DNA of 64,000 bases from Tatumella saanichensis. Lineage in GTDB: Bacteria > Pseudomonadota > Gammaproteobacteria > Enterobacterales > Enterobacteriaceae. A model generated the notes under the pieces. The model was not told the DNA's origin and searched no databases. It worked only from the letters and a program-made list of their open reading frames with translations. A program made the translations under genes and the position numbers. Shown here one piece after another: positions 17,074-26,570 of this stretch. The stretch lies in NCBI RefSeq assembly GCF_000439375.1, contig NZ_ATMI01000012.1, positions 1-64,000 on the forward strand, read 5' to 3'. Numbering within the stretch: the stretch's first letter is position 1; every line of letters starts with the position of its first letter.

Positions 17074-17811
17074 TTAGGCTGCCGGTCTGGCGTACTCTGC
17101 TGCTGGCACTAGGGCCTGGCACAGGCTGTCAGTATCGGAAACCCAGCCAAAGAAGGTTTGAATATTAAACAGTGCCGCATCATGAGCAGAAGGGGGGCCA
17201 GCCTGATAGGTGGCATCTTCCAAAACTACCCCGAAATATTCGAGGAAGAAGCCGTCACGCAGGGTGGACTCCACACAGACATTGGTGGCGATCCCCGTGA
17301 AGATCAGGTGACGAATACCGCGACTGCGTAAAATGCTGTCCAGTGGAGTGTTATAGAAACCGCTGTAACGGATTTTCGGGATCACAATGTCCTCTGGCTC
17401 TGGGATTAATTCGTCCACTAACGCATAATCCCAGCCACCTTTCGCCAGTAACTTACCTTGTAACTCTGGGTTTTGGCGCATGGTTTTCAGGGCATTCGAC
17501 TTATGATAGTTAGGCGATCCAGCATCCCCGGCTTCCATATACTGGTCATCCCAGCCATTTTGGAACCAAATAATCCGGATCCCAGCGGCACGGGCGGCGG
17601 CCACTGCTTTTTTGATATTGGCAATCACTGGGGCGGTGGCCGAGACATCAAAGCCGGCTAAGTCCAGGTAACCGCCGAGGGTGGCATAGGCATTCTGCAT
17701 ATCCACCACAATCAGTGCCGTTTGCTCAGGGGGGAAAGCAATCGACTCAGGGCGGGCAGTAAGTACCACGTTGTTTTCTTGGCTTGCGGACGTACAGATT
17801 ACAGTTGTCAT
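17074..17811 (-). CDS. rutB: RutB, ureidoacrylate/peroxyureidoacrylate amidohydrolase
   Basis: This 245-residue member of the isochorismatase-like cysteine hydrolases has the catalytic aspartate in [22 protein letters not shown], a lysine in [16 protein letters not shown] and the catalytic cysteine in [19 protein letters not shown]. It cleaves ureidoacrylate to carbamate and 3-aminoacrylate. Its ATG overlaps the rutA stop by one base (TGATG), so the two are translationally coupled. Confidence 0.95.
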   Translation of the reverse strand: MTTVICTSASQENNVVLTARPESIAFPPEQTALIVVDMQNAYATLGGYLDLAGFDVSATAPVIANIKKAVAAARAAGIRIIWFQNGWDDQYMEAGDAGSPNYHKSNALKTMRQNPELQGKLLAKGGWDYALVDELIPEPEDIVIPKIRYSGFYNTPLDSILRSRGIRHLIFTGIATNVCVESTLRDGFFLEYFGVVLEDATYQAGPPSAHDAALFNIQTFFGWVSDTDSLCQALVPAAEYARPAA

Positions 17812-18902
17812 CAGGCTACCTCTTTCATCGCATTTATAGCATCACGTCGGCTGGACATCAGTGGTTGTATACGCTGACCAAAGTTTTCTATGCCCTGCAC
17901 AAACTCATCGAAAGTCAGTAAAATGCCGCGGGTTCCCGGTACGGTGGCAACCTCATCCAGCAGGCGAGCCACAGTGGCGTAGGAGCCGACCAGCGTGCCC
18001 ATATTGATATTGACGGCGGAGGTCGGGTCGGCCATTTGCCGTACATTGGTATCGCTGCCGGAACGGGTATCCTGTTTGCTCTGGGTGGTAAGCCAGGCGA
18101 GGGCTTCGTGATCGGCACCGTCTTTGTAGTGTTCCCATTTGGCACGTGCCGCTTCATCGGTTTCATCGGCAATGATCATAAACAGAACGTAGGAGCCGAC
18201 ATCGCGTCCGGCTTCATCAGAGGCCTGCTGCATCCTGGCTGCCGTTGGCGCAAAAGCGGTCGGTGTATTGACGCCTTTACCAAAGCAGAAGTTAAAATCC
18301 GCATGGCGGGCAGAAAAGGCCATACCGGCATCGCTCTGACCGGCACAGATCACTTTCATCGGTTTCTGAGGCTTCGGGCTCATGCGGCAATCATTCATGG
18401 TCAGGAAGTCCCCTTTAAAATCAGACTGTCCTTGACCCCAGAGATCCCGCAACACGGTGACATATTCGGTGAGATAGTCATACCGGCGGGCAAAATAGTC
18501 ATCTCCCGGCCACAAGCCCATTTGTTCGTATTCGGGTTTTTGCCACCCAGTCACCAAATTGACGCCAAAACGTCCATTGGAAATGCTATCAACGGTGGTG
18601 GCCATACGGGCCACAATGGCGGGAGGCAAGGTGAGGGTGGCAGCCGTTGCATACAACTCAATACGAGAGGTCACCGCGGCGAGCCCGGCCATCAAGGTAA
18701 ATGACTCCAGGTTATGGTCCCAGAATTCGGTTTTACCGCCGAAACCGCGTAATTTGATCATTGAGAGGGCGAAATCAAACTGATAATGCTCTGCCCGCTG
18801 GACGATAGTTTTGTTCAGTTCAAAGCTGGGCATATATTGCGGAGCATTTTCGGAGATCAGCCAGCCATTGTTACCAATCGGAATAAAAACGCCTATCTTC
18901 AT
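17811..18902 (-). CDS. rutA: RutA, FMN-dependent pyrimidine oxygenase
   Basis: Start at 18902 ([25 protein letters not shown]) with a G-rich GGGGGTTGAT before it, giving 363 residues as in the family; the frame is open further upstream but that part is unrelated. The luciferase-like domain carries [48 protein letters not shown] and [18 protein letters not shown]. RutA opens the uracil ring between N3 and C4 using O2 and reduced FMN. A sigma-54-type promoter and a RutR box lie upstream. The operon carries no rutF, so another flavin reductase such as Fre must supply FMNH2. Confidence 0.96.
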   Translation of the reverse strand: MKIGVFIPIGNNGWLISENAPQYMPSFELNKTIVQRAEHYQFDFALSMIKLRGFGGKTEFWDHNLESFTLMAGLAAVTSRIELYATAATLTLPPAIVARMATTVDSISNGRFGVNLVTGWQKPEYEQMGLWPGDDYFARRYDYLTEYVTVLRDLWGQGQSDFKGDFLTMNDCRMSPKPQKPMKVICAGQSDAGMAFSARHADFNFCFGKGVNTPTAFAPTAARMQQASDEAGRDVGSYVLFMIIADETDEAARAKWEHYKDGADHEALAWLTTQSKQDTRSGSDTNVRQMADPTSAVNINMGTLVGSYATVARLLDEVATVPGTRGILLTFDEFVQGIENFGQRIQPLMSSRRDAINAMKEVA

Positions 18903-18989
18903 ATCAACCCCCCGACTAATGAAAGAGTACTGTGTCAGACCGGCGGCGGCGCATCCTGCATTTCCTTTAATCGTCGCTGAGATAAATAA

Positions 18990-19005
18990 AGCAAAAGCCA
19001 TGCCA
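18990..19005 (-). promoter_or_regulatory. Sigma-54-type promoter of rutA
   Basis: Read on the minus strand the sequence is TGGCAT-GGCTT-TTGCT, matching the sigma-54 consensus TGGCAC-N5-TTGC at the GG and GC elements with exact spacing. Transcription would start near 18980, about 78 bases before the rutA ATG. E. coli rut is NtrC-activated, which agrees. A TGCAC...GTGCA inverted pair at 19102-19126 could be part of an NtrC enhancer. Confidence 0.7.
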
Positions 19006-19078
19006 GATAGGGAAAGGTGAATAAAAACAGCAGGATGGAGATAATGTTTTATTTGAGGGCAGAATAAATGGTCTGAAA

Positions 19079-19094
19079 CGGACCATTTGGTCAA
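19079..19094. promoter_or_regulatory. RutR box between rutA and rutR
   Basis: CGGACCATTTGGTCAA contains the perfect palindrome GACCATTTGGTC and matches the RutR consensus TTGACCA-N2-TGGTCAA except in the two outer left bases. It lies upstream of rutA and about 110 bases before rutR, so RutR probably represses the rut operon here and may regulate itself. Confidence 0.85.
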
Positions 19095-19202
19095 AAATCG
19101 CTGCACAGTTTTCAGGCAGTTGTGCAAAAAAAGGGCAGGCTGTCTGATGTCTCTGCATGTGACTCTGTTATGATGCAAAAAATCACTGAAAAGGGGATGT
19201 AA

Positions 19203-19838
19203 GTGAAGGCTGATGAAAAAAGTGCCGGACGCCGCTCACGGGCTGTGGCTGCGAAACGTGCCCTGATAGTGAATGCCGCACTGACACTGTTCTCTCAGTT
19301 CGGCCTGCAGGGCACACGGATAGAGCAGATAGCTGAGCTGGCCGATGTTTCCAAAACCAATCTGGTTTATTACTTCCCGTCGAAAGAAAAACTCTACCTG
19401 GCTGTATTACAGGATATTCTCACCGTCTGGCTGATACCGTTACGGGCGCTGGATAACGGCCTGCCGCCGCTGGAGGCGATCAGTCATTATATCCGGCTCA
19501 AGCTGGAAGTTTCCCGTGATTATCCCCGAGCCTCACGGCTGTTCTGTCTGGAAATGCTGCAGGGTGCGCCTGTCCTCCGGGGCGAGCTTGAAGGCGATCT
19601 GCATCAGGTGGTGGATGAAAAGGCACAATTGATCCGGCGCTGGATCGGGGAGGGGGCACTGGCGGAGACGGAGCCTTACCAGCTGATTTTTATGCTGTGG
19701 TCTGTCACTCAGCATTATGCCGATTTTGCTAGTCAGGTTGAGGTCCTCACCGGAAAAACCCTGCAGGACCCGGAATTTTTCAGTGAAACCCTGGCCAGTA
19801 TTCAGCAGGTGATCATCGGCGGGCTGCGTCCCCGTTGA
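19203..19838 (+). CDS. rutR: Transcriptional regulator RutR (TetR family)
   Basis: The 211-residue protein aligns along its length with E. coli Rut[66 protein letters not shown], then [24 protein letters not shown] and the ending GLRPR. RutR binds uracil or thymine and then leaves its GACCA-N2-TGGTC sites. The start is GTG at 19203 with AAGGGG seven bases upstream. It is divergent from rutA with the RutR box between them. Confidence 0.95.
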   Translation: MKADEKSAGRRSRAVAAKRALIVNAALTLFSQFGLQGTRIEQIAELADVSKTNLVYYFPSKEKLYLAVLQDILTVWLIPLRALDNGLPPLEAISHYIRLKLEVSRDYPRASRLFCLEMLQGAPVLRGELEGDLHQVVDEKAQLIRRWIGEGALAETEPYQLIFMLWSVTQHYADFASQVEVLTGKTLQDPEFFSETLASIQQVIIGGLRPR

Positions 19839-19960
19839 GCTGCGGACCGCGCCGCATCGGGTAATGCAATATTTGTAAATTCTAACGGCGCATTTGATAT
19901 TTCCCTCCGTCGTGTTTTTAGGCTGAACTGTGTCTATCAGAACATCAGGGGGAAATGATC

Positions 19961-20140
19961 ATGGTAATACGCTTCTGGCAGCAGCTATTCACTCAGAGCC
20001 GGTCGGCACGCCGTTCAGCGGCAGCAGAGCGGGTTCAGGACAGCCATTTACTGTTTGAATCCATGATACCGATACTGGGACTTTACGGCATCGGCCCTGG
20101 GTATATCGATCCGCAGTGGCTGCATGATGAAAAACAGTAA
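19961..20140 (+). CDS. Small hypothetical protein
   Basis: Start ATG at 19961, seven bases after CAGGGGGA, rather than the ATG at 19955 that is too close to it; 59 residues: VIRFWQQLFTQSRSARRSAAAERVQ then DSHLLFESMIPILGLYGIGPGYIDPQWL. The first half is basic and amphipathic and the second half is hydrophobic without a clear membrane helix. I do not recognise it. A good ribosome-binding site and a hairpin 60 bases downstream support a real gene. Confidence 0.5.
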   Translation: MVIRFWQQLFTQSRSARRSAAAERVQDSHLLFESMIPILGLYGIGPGYIDPQWLHDEKQ

Positions 20141-20199
20141 GCAGCAGCGTCTGCTGCGGCTAACCTACTGGAATGAACTGTGCTTAACGGAGGCAGTAC

Positions 20200-20229
20200 C
20201 TGCACTCCGCTCTGCAAAGCGGAGTGCAG
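20200..20229. terminator. Bidirectional hairpin between convergent genes
   Basis: CTGCACTCCGCT and AGCGGAGTGCAG form a perfect 12-bp stem with a six-base loop between the small gene and the rutE pseudogene. Confidence 0.65.
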
Positions 20230-20233
20230 TGGT

Positions 20234-20823
20234 TCAGGCAAAGCGACAGGCTTCCTCAAAATCTGGACGCGGTAAGCGGTCATGAAGTTTAGTGGCATCA
20301 CCGTAACCGAGATTAATCAGTAAATTCACCTGCCAGTCAGTGCCGTGGAAGAAATCCTGATTGATTCTTTCGGCATCGAATCCGGACATGGGTCCGGCAT
20401 CCAGCCCCAGTGCGCGGGCAGCAATCACCAGATAACCGGCCTGCAGACTGCTGTTGCGGAAGGCGGTTTACTTCGCCAGAGTTTCACTGCTGGTAATCCA
20501 GCTGCGGGCATCCGCAAGGGGATACAGTCCCGGCAGTTTCTCGTAAAAAGCCATATCGGATGCCACAATAACCGTTACCGGTGCGCTCATGGTTTTCTCA
20601 ATATTCCCCGCCGATAATGCCGGTCTGAGCAGTTCCTTTCCTTCCGGTGTTTTTACAAACACAAAGCGTCCCGGAGAACAGTTTGCGGATGTCGGCCCCA
20701 GCCGGGCCAGCTCATACAGCATTTGCAGGGTGGCATCCGGCACCGGTTTATCCAGCCAGTGATATGGGTTCGCGCCTGATGAAACAGCGTATCGAGTGTA
20801 GATTTATCAACCTGTAGACTCAT
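20234..20823 (-). pseudogene. rutE: Broken rutE homologue (malonic semialdehyde reductase, nitroreductase family)
   Basis: Three pieces together read as Rut[21 protein letters not shown] starts at 20823 after GGAG; then, in another frame, [34 protein letters not shown] to SSETLAK; then [31 protein letters not shown] to [10 protein letters not shown] one-base deletion near 20759-20766 splits the first two pieces, and an in-frame TAA at 20468-20470 stands where E. coli has Glu in LAEETAFR. An intact protein would be about 196 residues, the RutE length. It lies outside the rut operon, beyond rutR, and is probably the displaced rutE or a paralogue. YdfG-type reductases can replace this step. Confidence 0.85.
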
Positions 20824-20977
20824 CATATTCTCCGCAGGTGAACAACCGTACTACCGTTGTATCTCAAACCCGGGCTGGGGGAAAAGGGAATTATTCCATA
20901 AATTAACCCAAATCAGAGACATTCTCCGGGAGGGGCATCCCCCGTGGTCTGTGCAGCCGGGAACCGGCAGCGGTAGT

Positions 20978-21838
20978 CTATTGTAACGGCGGAATAAATG
21001 CCTGACGGATCACCCTGGCCAGTGCTGTGACGGACGGAGATGGCTGTCCTCTTTTCATTCTGAGATTAATCGAAAATGCCGGTAAATCAGGTAACTGAGG
21101 CAGATGGCTGAGCGAAATCAGTTCCGCAGGCAGCAGCGAATGCAAACAAACCGTGATCGCCAGATCGGCGGAGACTGTGGCCAGCGTGACTTCCGGGCTG
21201 CCGCTTTCAAACAATGTTCTCCATGGCAAACCGCTGGCAGCCAGGCTTGCAGTAACCAGAGGACGGAATGCACAGTTTTCTGCCACCATTGATACCGGCA
21301 GCGGGCGTTTCAGATACGCGCTTCCGTCCTTCGCTCCGGCCCAGATCAGTTTATCTGTCCGCAGCAGTTCCCCGTGATTTTCCCCGGCCGGTTCTTCGGT
21401 CAGTGCGAGATCAAGACGGCCGGTTTCTGTCGCTTCCCTGAGTTCCGGTGATGGCAGGCAAAAAAGCTGTATATCTGTCTGCGGGTTGCTGCGGCAGAAC
21501 TGCCGGATAATCTGCGGCATTCCGGTATTAATCAGGTCGGCCGGCAGACCCAGGCGCAGGGTTTCGGTGACCGGCCCGGTATTCATCTCACGCCATAGCT
21601 CATCATTCAGGGCTGTCATCTGGCGGGATTTTTCCAGCAGACGTTCACCGGTCGCTGTCAGGCGCAGTTTCCTGCCTCCCCGGATAAACAACGGACCGCA
21701 GAGAGCCTCCAGCCGTGAGATTTGCTGACTGACGGCACTTTGTGTCAGGTGCAGGCAATGACCGGCAGCAGTCATCCCGCCATGGTCGGCGACAGTCACA
21801 AAAGTCCGCAACAGAGAAATATCGAGGTTTCTTATCAT
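20978..21838 (-). CDS. LysR family transcriptional regulator
   Basis: Start taken at 21838 (MIRNLDISLLRTFVTVADHGGMTAAGHCLHLTQSAVSQQI), the usual distance from the helix-turn-helix; earlier in-frame ATGs exist up to 21898 and the ribosome-binding site is weak for all. 286 residues. The ligand domain is LrhA/HexA-like (TETLRLGLPADLINTGMPQIIRQFC). It is divergent from the LysE-family gene at 21935 with about 100 bases between, so it probably controls export by that protein. Confidence 0.85.
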   Translation of the reverse strand: MIRNLDISLLRTFVTVADHGGMTAAGHCLHLTQSAVSQQISRLEALCGPLFIRGGRKLRLTATGERLLEKSRQMTALNDELWREMNTGPVTETLRLGLPADLINTGMPQIIRQFCRSNPQTDIQLFCLPSPELREATETGRLDLALTEEPAGENHGELLRTDKLIWAGAKDGSAYLKRPLPVSMVAENCAFRPLVTASLAASGLPWRTLFESGSPEVTLATVSADLAITVCLHSLLPAELISLSHLPQLPDLPAFSINLRMKRGQPSPSVTALARVIRQAFIPPLQ

Positions 21839-21934
21839 TCTGCCATTATGAACCTTAATGTCAGGGATGCATAACATTCGTTTCATTAATGAGTTCATTA
21901 CCGCTACAGTCCGTTCACTGATAGCGGAGGACTA

Positions 21935-22534
21935 ATGTTACTGACAAATCTGTTACCCCTGATATTGTTTGCTGTTGTTTCAACCCTCAGCCCCGGAGGA
22001 GCCACTACGGTGGCGACGATTTCCGGGGTCCGTTATGGATTTTTACGTTCACTGCCTTTTATCGCAGGAGTGGTTGCAGGGCTGGCACTGATGAGCGGGG
22101 TTGCCGCGCGGGGACTGGCCGGCATCATTCAGGGACACAGTTCACTGCAACTGGCGATGAAACTGGCCGGCTCTCTGTATCTGCTGACACTGGCAGTAAG
22201 GATGGCTCGCAGTGCTTCACCGCATTCCGGTGCCTCACTCAGTAAGCCACCTGGATTTATGGCCTCTGTCTGGCTGGTCTGGCTTAATCCGAAAGGCTGG
22301 GCTATGAGCCTCGGGGCCGCAGCTTCTTATGCTATTCCGCAGGTCACACCCGGGCTGCAGGCAATCATTCAGGGGCTGACTTTAGGTCTGGCTGGCTTAT
22401 TATCGCTGAGCCTGTGGTGTGTAGCGGGATCCGTGCTGGCACGTCAGATTAAAACGGAATCCGGCTGGCGGCGTATAAACCGTCTGATGGCATTGCTGCT
22501 GGTGGTGTCGGTAATACCCTTTCATAGCGGCTGA
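21935..22534 (+). CDS. LysE family translocator
   Basis: The 199-residue protein has six hydrophobic segments and the LysE signature near the start (LFAVVSTLSPGGATTVATISGVRYGFLRSLPFIAGVVAG) and the WLNPKGWAMSLGAAASY motif near residue 115. It exports small amino-acid-like molecules. GGAGGACTA precedes the ATG. It is paired with the divergent LysR gene. This one and the LysE/RhtB gene at 13402 are different subtypes (SPGGATTVAT here, TPGPDMAYVI there). Confidence 0.88.
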   Translation: MLLTNLLPLILFAVVSTLSPGGATTVATISGVRYGFLRSLPFIAGVVAGLALMSGVAARGLAGIIQGHSSLQLAMKLAGSLYLLTLAVRMARSASPHSGASLSKPPGFMASVWLVWLNPKGWAMSLGAAASYAIPQVTPGLQAIIQGLTLGLAGLLSLSLWCVAGSVLARQIKTESGWRRINRLMALLLVVSVIPFHSG

Positions 22535-22623
22535 GTGCGGGAATTGCTGAAGGAAAGGCAGGGTGGGAGAATCCCTGTTACGTCATTAACGCAACAGGGA
22601 TCACAGAGACTGAACGCTGTGAT

Positions 22624-23259
22624 TTATTCGTAGCAAGTCCCAGGATTGTCTGCCAAGGAAACAAACTCTTTTCCACCTTCGTTTAGGGCTTGGATCTCAC
22701 CACTTTCGATATCATAGACCCAGCCATGTAAGCGAATTTGGTTGTTACGCAGTGCCACCGCGACCGACGGATGAGTTTTGATATTATTCAGTTGAGCGAT
22801 GACATTCTCACGGACCATGGCATTCACTTTCTGATCTTCATCGGTTAACTGTTTTTTCTCGACGACCGCTTTTGCAGCATCCGCATAACGTAACCAATGC
22901 TCGACCGCAGGCATAGTGTGCATGTCCTGGCATTTGGCAATCGCACCCATGGCACCACAGTTAGAGTGTCCACAAATAATTATATCACGCACACCCAAGG
23001 CGACCACGGCGTATTCGATGGTCGCCGAGACACCGCCTGGTTCAGGACCAAAAGAAGGAACGATATTTCCTGCATTACGGATCACAAATAGCTGGCCAGG
23101 TTCCTGTTGGGTGACTAGCTCAGGAACCAGACGACTGTCTGAGCAAGAGATAAACAGGGCTTTCGGATTCTGGCTGGAAGCCAGGCTGCGGAACAGCTCT
23201 TTACGTTCTGGAAAAACTTCTTTCTGGAAGTTGAGAAATCCTTCAATAATCGTTTTCAT
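22624..23259 (-). CDS. cynT: Beta-class carbonic anhydrase CynT
   Basis: Start ATG at 23259 ([23 protein letters not shown]) with GGGATTGAT before it; 211 residues. Zinc ligands are visible in [15 protein letters not shown] (Cys and Asp/Arg dyad) and [11 protein letters not shown] (His, Cys). [33 protein letters not shown] and [25 protein letters not shown] are nearly those of E. coli CynT. It hydrates CO2 to bicarbonate. There is no cynS or cynX beside it, so here it is a stand-alone enzyme. Two palindromes lie upstream. Confidence 0.92.
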   Translation of the reverse strand: MKTIIEGFLNFQKEVFPERKELFRSLASSQNPKALFISCSDSRLVPELVTQQEPGQLFVIRNAGNIVPSFGPEPGGVSATIEYAVVALGVRDIIICGHSNCGAMGAIAKCQDMHTMPAVEHWLRYADAAKAVVEKKQLTDEDQKVNAMVRENVIAQLNNIKTHPSVAVALRNNQIRLHGWVYDIESGEIQALNEGGKEFVSLADNPGTCYE

Positions 23260-23362
23260 ATCAATCCCAAATAATAAACAAATCCGCTTAATGATAGAAC
23301 GATTACCGGCAAGGGGGAAGTGCCGGCGTGAAAATGGCAGGACAGTGACAAAGAGAAGTTTT

Positions 23363-23434
23363 AGTGACAATGTCACTTATAGAGCCACTGAAAATCTGTA
23401 TCCCTATCAGAGATTGTGATAAAAGTGATCACAA
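23363..23434. promoter_or_regulatory. Two palindromes between cynT and the amidotransferase gene
   Basis: AGTGACAATGTCACT (23363-23377) is a perfect inverted repeat, and its core GTGACAATGTCAC plus the next two T also occurs at 60755 upstream of hpxO. TTGTGAT-AAAAGTG-ATCACAA (23414-23434) is a second dyad. Spacing between half-sites does not fit CRP. The factors are unknown. Confidence 0.45.
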
Positions 23435-23478
23435 TCATTAATCAATAGGGTCTGTGCCCTCAGTAACAGTGTGAATAA

Positions 23479-24204
23479 ATGAATCAGCCAGCAATTATTA
23501 TTATCCAAACCGGTACTCCACCGCAGGAGATCCGTGAGCAATACGGTGACTTAGCTGACTGGTTCAGTGCAGCTATCGGCTATTCCCGTTCAGAGATTGA
23601 GGTCGTCAGGGTGTTTGAGGGTGAGATATTACCGCCACCAAATCCCCAGCGGGTTGCTATCATTACCGGTTCTTGGGCGATGGTCACCGATAAATTACCC
23701 TGGAGCGAAGCCACTGCGCTGTGGTTACGTAAGGCGATGGAAATCAATATGCCGCTGTTCGGTGTGTGTTACGGACATCAGTTAATGTCTTATGCACTAG
23801 GCGGTGAGGTAGATTATCTACCTTGTATTCGTGAAACGGGGTGTCTGCCGGTTCGTCTTACCGCAGAGGCAGAAAATGAGCCTTTATTGGCAGGCTATCC
23901 GCAGGTGTTCCCCGCACATCTCACCCATATGCAGAGCGTGGTGAAGGTGCCCGAAGGCGCAACGGTCCTCGCCAGTTCAGAAATCGACCCTCATCAGGTG
24001 GTGCGCTACGGGCCGAATGCGATTTCAACTCAATATCATCCCGAATTTACCCCGCTTGCATCAAAGGCGATGATCGAGCGTAATCGAGAGATCTTTAGCG
24101 GTGAAGGAAGGGATACTGATGCCATGCTTGAGCAAAGCACCGACACACCGGAAGCCACCGCCTTGCTGAAACGCTTTATCGAGCAGCATCTGCCACGCGC
24201 TTAA
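23479..24204 (+). CDS. Class I glutamine amidotransferase-like protein (GMP synthase-type domain)
   Basis: This 241-residue single-domain protein has the nucleophile cysteine in LFGVCYGHQLMSYALGG, and the catalytic His/Glu pair in STQYHPEFTPLAS. HMQSVVKVPEGATVLASSEIDPHQVVRYG is typical of the YfeJ/gamma-glutamyl-processing branch of free-standing GATase proteins. It probably hydrolyses or transfers glutamine-derived amide or gamma-glutamyl groups. It stands alone, divergent from cynT and convergent with the MFS gene. Confidence 0.85.
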   Translation: MNQPAIIIIQTGTPPQEIREQYGDLADWFSAAIGYSRSEIEVVRVFEGEILPPPNPQRVAIITGSWAMVTDKLPWSEATALWLRKAMEINMPLFGVCYGHQLMSYALGGEVDYLPCIRETGCLPVRLTAEAENEPLLAGYPQVFPAHLTHMQSVVKVPEGATVLASSEIDPHQVVRYGPNAISTQYHPEFTPLASKAMIERNREIFSGEGRDTDAMLEQSTDTPEATALLKRFIEQHLPRA

Positions 24205-24242
24205 CCTAACACAGCGCCGGCATTTGTCGGCGCCTATGCAGC

Positions 24243-25652
24243 TTAAGATTGACGTAATCGACTGATACTGGCGGCCATAGCAAGCAGGCAGCTGATGACC
24301 GCAAACCACAGAGCGGTATGCACCGCATGGCTTTCGCTGCTCAGTGTTTGTTGGCCAAACAGTGCCAAAATCACCCCAATACAGGCGCTTCCCATGCACT
24401 GACCGAACATCCGCATTATCGCCAAAATTCCCGAGGCATAACTGCTGTTTTCTCGAGAGACATTTGACAGCATCTCGCGGTTATTCGGGCTTTGGAAACA
24501 GCCGAAACCAATCCCGCACACCAAACTGCGCAGACAGATATCGACCACGCTGGCATGTTCCGGCAGCGTAGCTAGCAGCAGCAGGCCGAGGGCAAACAGT
24601 GCTAAGCCGGTTGTGGAGATAATGGCAGGGCGGATACGATCAGAAAGGCGCCCGGCATGAGGCGCGGCGAGGATAATGCCCAGTGGCCAAGGGGTAAACA
24701 GCAAGGCTGACACCAGTGCGCTGTAACCATAAACGTTTTGGAATAAGAACGGCAGGGCAATAAAAGTGATCCCTTGGCTGACAAAAGAGGACATTGAGGT
24801 CAGTGCTGCCAAAGAAAACCGTGATGATCTAAAGATAGACAACGGCAGCAGCGGTTTAGTCACCCACTTTTGGCTGAGCACAAAACCGAGGCCAGCCAAT
24901 AACGCCAGTGCTAGAAAACCCAACGCGCGCAACACGATCTCGCTACTGAAATGTTGGTTTGCCCGCAGAGCAAAACTGTCGGCTGCCATGATCAGTGAGC
25001 CAGGAATAATTGCTGACAATACCGCACCGATAACATCAAACCGCTCTGTGATTTTTTTCTTGCGCTCCGGTAATACTTTCCAAGCGAGGGTCATGGCGAT
25101 AATGCCAGGCGGCAGGTTAATGGCGAACAGCCACTGCCAACTCAGGGCAGATAACAATGTTCCTCCTAACAGCGGTGACAGCGCCGTGGAAGACGCCACC
25201 AGCAGGGCATTCATACCGAGGATCCGTCCCAGTAGGCGATTGGGGAAAATCGATCGCATGATGGCTGGGCCGATGCTCAGGGTGGTTGCTGCACCGATAC
25301 CCTGAATGACTCGCATGGTGATCAGCATTTCAGGAGTATGGGACAGGGCACAACCTAAAGAGGAGAGGGTAAATATTGCGATGCCGCAAGGAAACTGGTG
25401 GCGAAAACCGACACGTGTTGCCAGAGCGGCAAAGATAGCCAGGGTCATGGCAGCAGCTAATAGATAGCCGTTAGACACCCAGACGACCTCTGAGGCCTGT
25501 ACCTGCATAGATTTTGCAATTTGTGGCAGGGCGACGTTAACCATCGATGCGTCACACACGGTCATCGCGGTGGTCATCATCACGGCGATCATTGCCAAGC
25601 GTCGTTGCGGGCCGGGGAGCCCTTCATCACCCGGCTGATCAGAAAAAAGCAT
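24243..25652 (-). CDS. MFS efflux transporter, DHA2 (14-helix) family
   Basis: Start ATG at 25652 (MLFSDQPGDEGLPGPQRRLAMIAVMMTTAMTVCDASMVNVALPQIA) with GGAG eight bases upstream; 469 residues. WVSNGYLLAAAMTLAIFAAL, the RVIQGIGAATTLSIGPAIMRSIFP motif-C-like stretch and about 14 helices place it with EmrB/QacA drug:proton antiporters. DASMVNVALP keeps the D of the family motif D1. It has no partner membrane-fusion gene beside it. Substrate unknown. Confidence 0.9.
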   Translation of the reverse strand: MLFSDQPGDEGLPGPQRRLAMIAVMMTTAMTVCDASMVNVALPQIAKSMQVQASEVVWVSNGYLLAAAMTLAIFAALATRVGFRHQFPCGIAIFTLSSLGCALSHTPEMLITMRVIQGIGAATTLSIGPAIMRSIFPNRLLGRILGMNALLVASSTALSPLLGGTLLSALSWQWLFAINLPPGIIAMTLAWKVLPERKKKITERFDVIGAVLSAIIPGSLIMAADSFALRANQHFSSEIVLRALGFLALALLAGLGFVLSQKWVTKPLLPLSIFRSSRFSLAALTSMSSFVSQGITFIALPFLFQNVYGYSALVSALLFTPWPLGIILAAPHAGRLSDRIRPAIISTTGLALFALGLLLLATLPEHASVVDICLRSLVCGIGFGCFQSPNNREMLSNVSRENSSYASGILAIMRMFGQCMGSACIGVILALFGQQTLSSESHAVHTALWFAVISCLLAMAASISRLRQS

Positions 25653-26130
25653 CTTCTGTACTCCGATAAAATAAGCGCTGCGCACCACACAATAACTGTG
25701 CAGTGGCGGTTAAACATTAAAATGGGAATTGTCACTACCATGATAACAGGGGTTAAGGTAATTGGTGTGGCTACAATCGAGATTAATGCGCGACCCAGTC
25801 AGTATAAAGATAAGAATACTGCATCCTAAATGGCAAACATTGCAGATTAATTAGGCAATGTGCTAAAAAAAAATCGCAATAACTAGAGGGTTACCTTAGC
25901 CTCCAGTACCACGTATGATTACCACGTATGGGCCGATTGCCAAGGGTGCATGTGAAATTTTCGTGGAGAACAGAAGGCGTGTACGAGGACATTTACCTAT
26001 CGCTAGGGATAGTGTACAGCAAAAAGTTTTTTGCAGAACTTATTAACAGAAAGTTACCAGATAACATCTCTACTGATACCTGTTAGGCGAGGTTCCGTCT
26101 ATCACTCAGTATAAACGGAACCTCGGGTGA
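25653..26130. other. Intergenic region with direct and inverted repeats
   Basis: No gene is seen in about 480 bases of A+T-rich DNA. TACCACGTATG occurs twice 13 bases apart near 25909-25932. CGAGGTTCCGT (26088-26098) and ACGGAACCTCG (26115-26125) form an 11-bp hairpin just beyond the stop of the small periplasmic gene and probably end its transcript, though no T run follows. Confidence 0.5.
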
Positions 26131-26475
26131 TCAATGACTGCCAAACAGTGAACGGTAGCTATGCACGACGCTATTGGTACAATTACCCTGTTTAGGATTG
26201 ATATTGCCGGTTTTCACATTACCCGGGTGTGCTTTCAAGTAACTGCGATAGGCAGTCAGCACGTCTTGGTTGAACGGCGAATTGGTCGCGGGGTTCATTG
26301 AATTATTAATTTTAAAGTCCGGTTTAGCCGCTTCCAGACGATAAGGTGCACTACAAATCAGTGCAGCCTGACTTTTCAGGGCAGTGTCTGACAGAATATC
26401 GTCATGATTGTTTGCTGCAAAGGCACCGAAACTCATTACTGCCAACCCGATTGCAATACCCGCTGATTTCATCAT
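26131..26475 (-). CDS. Small secreted (periplasmic) protein of unknown function
   Basis: The 114-residue protein begins MMKSAGIAIGLAVMSFGAFAANNHDD, a clear Sec signal peptide with likely cleavage after AFA. The mature part of about 93 residues has two cysteines (ALICSAPY and QGNCTNS) that could form a disulfide, and NPFNQDVLTAYRSYLKAHPGNVKTGN-like helical sequence. AAGGAG precedes the ATG pair. I do not recognise a family. It is an isolated gene between an MFS pump and a LysR regulator. Confidence 0.75.
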   Translation of the reverse strand: MMKSAGIAIGLAVMSFGAFAANNHDDILSDTALKSQAALICSAPYRLEAAKPDFKINNSMNPATNSPFNQDVLTAYRSYLKAHPGNVKTGNINPKQGNCTNSVVHSYRSLFGSH

Positions 26476-26570
26476 TATCCTGCTCCTTGTCTGACTGAAT
26501 CATCAATAAATAACCTTTTCACAGATAAGCATAGCTCATGATTTTAAAAGCGCTGTCCTTAAGGGAGAGG

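Noticed and set aside
23364..23434. CRP binding sites before cynT
   Set aside because: TGTGA/TCACA-like half-sites are present but their spacing (5 or 9) differs from the 6 bases CRP requires.
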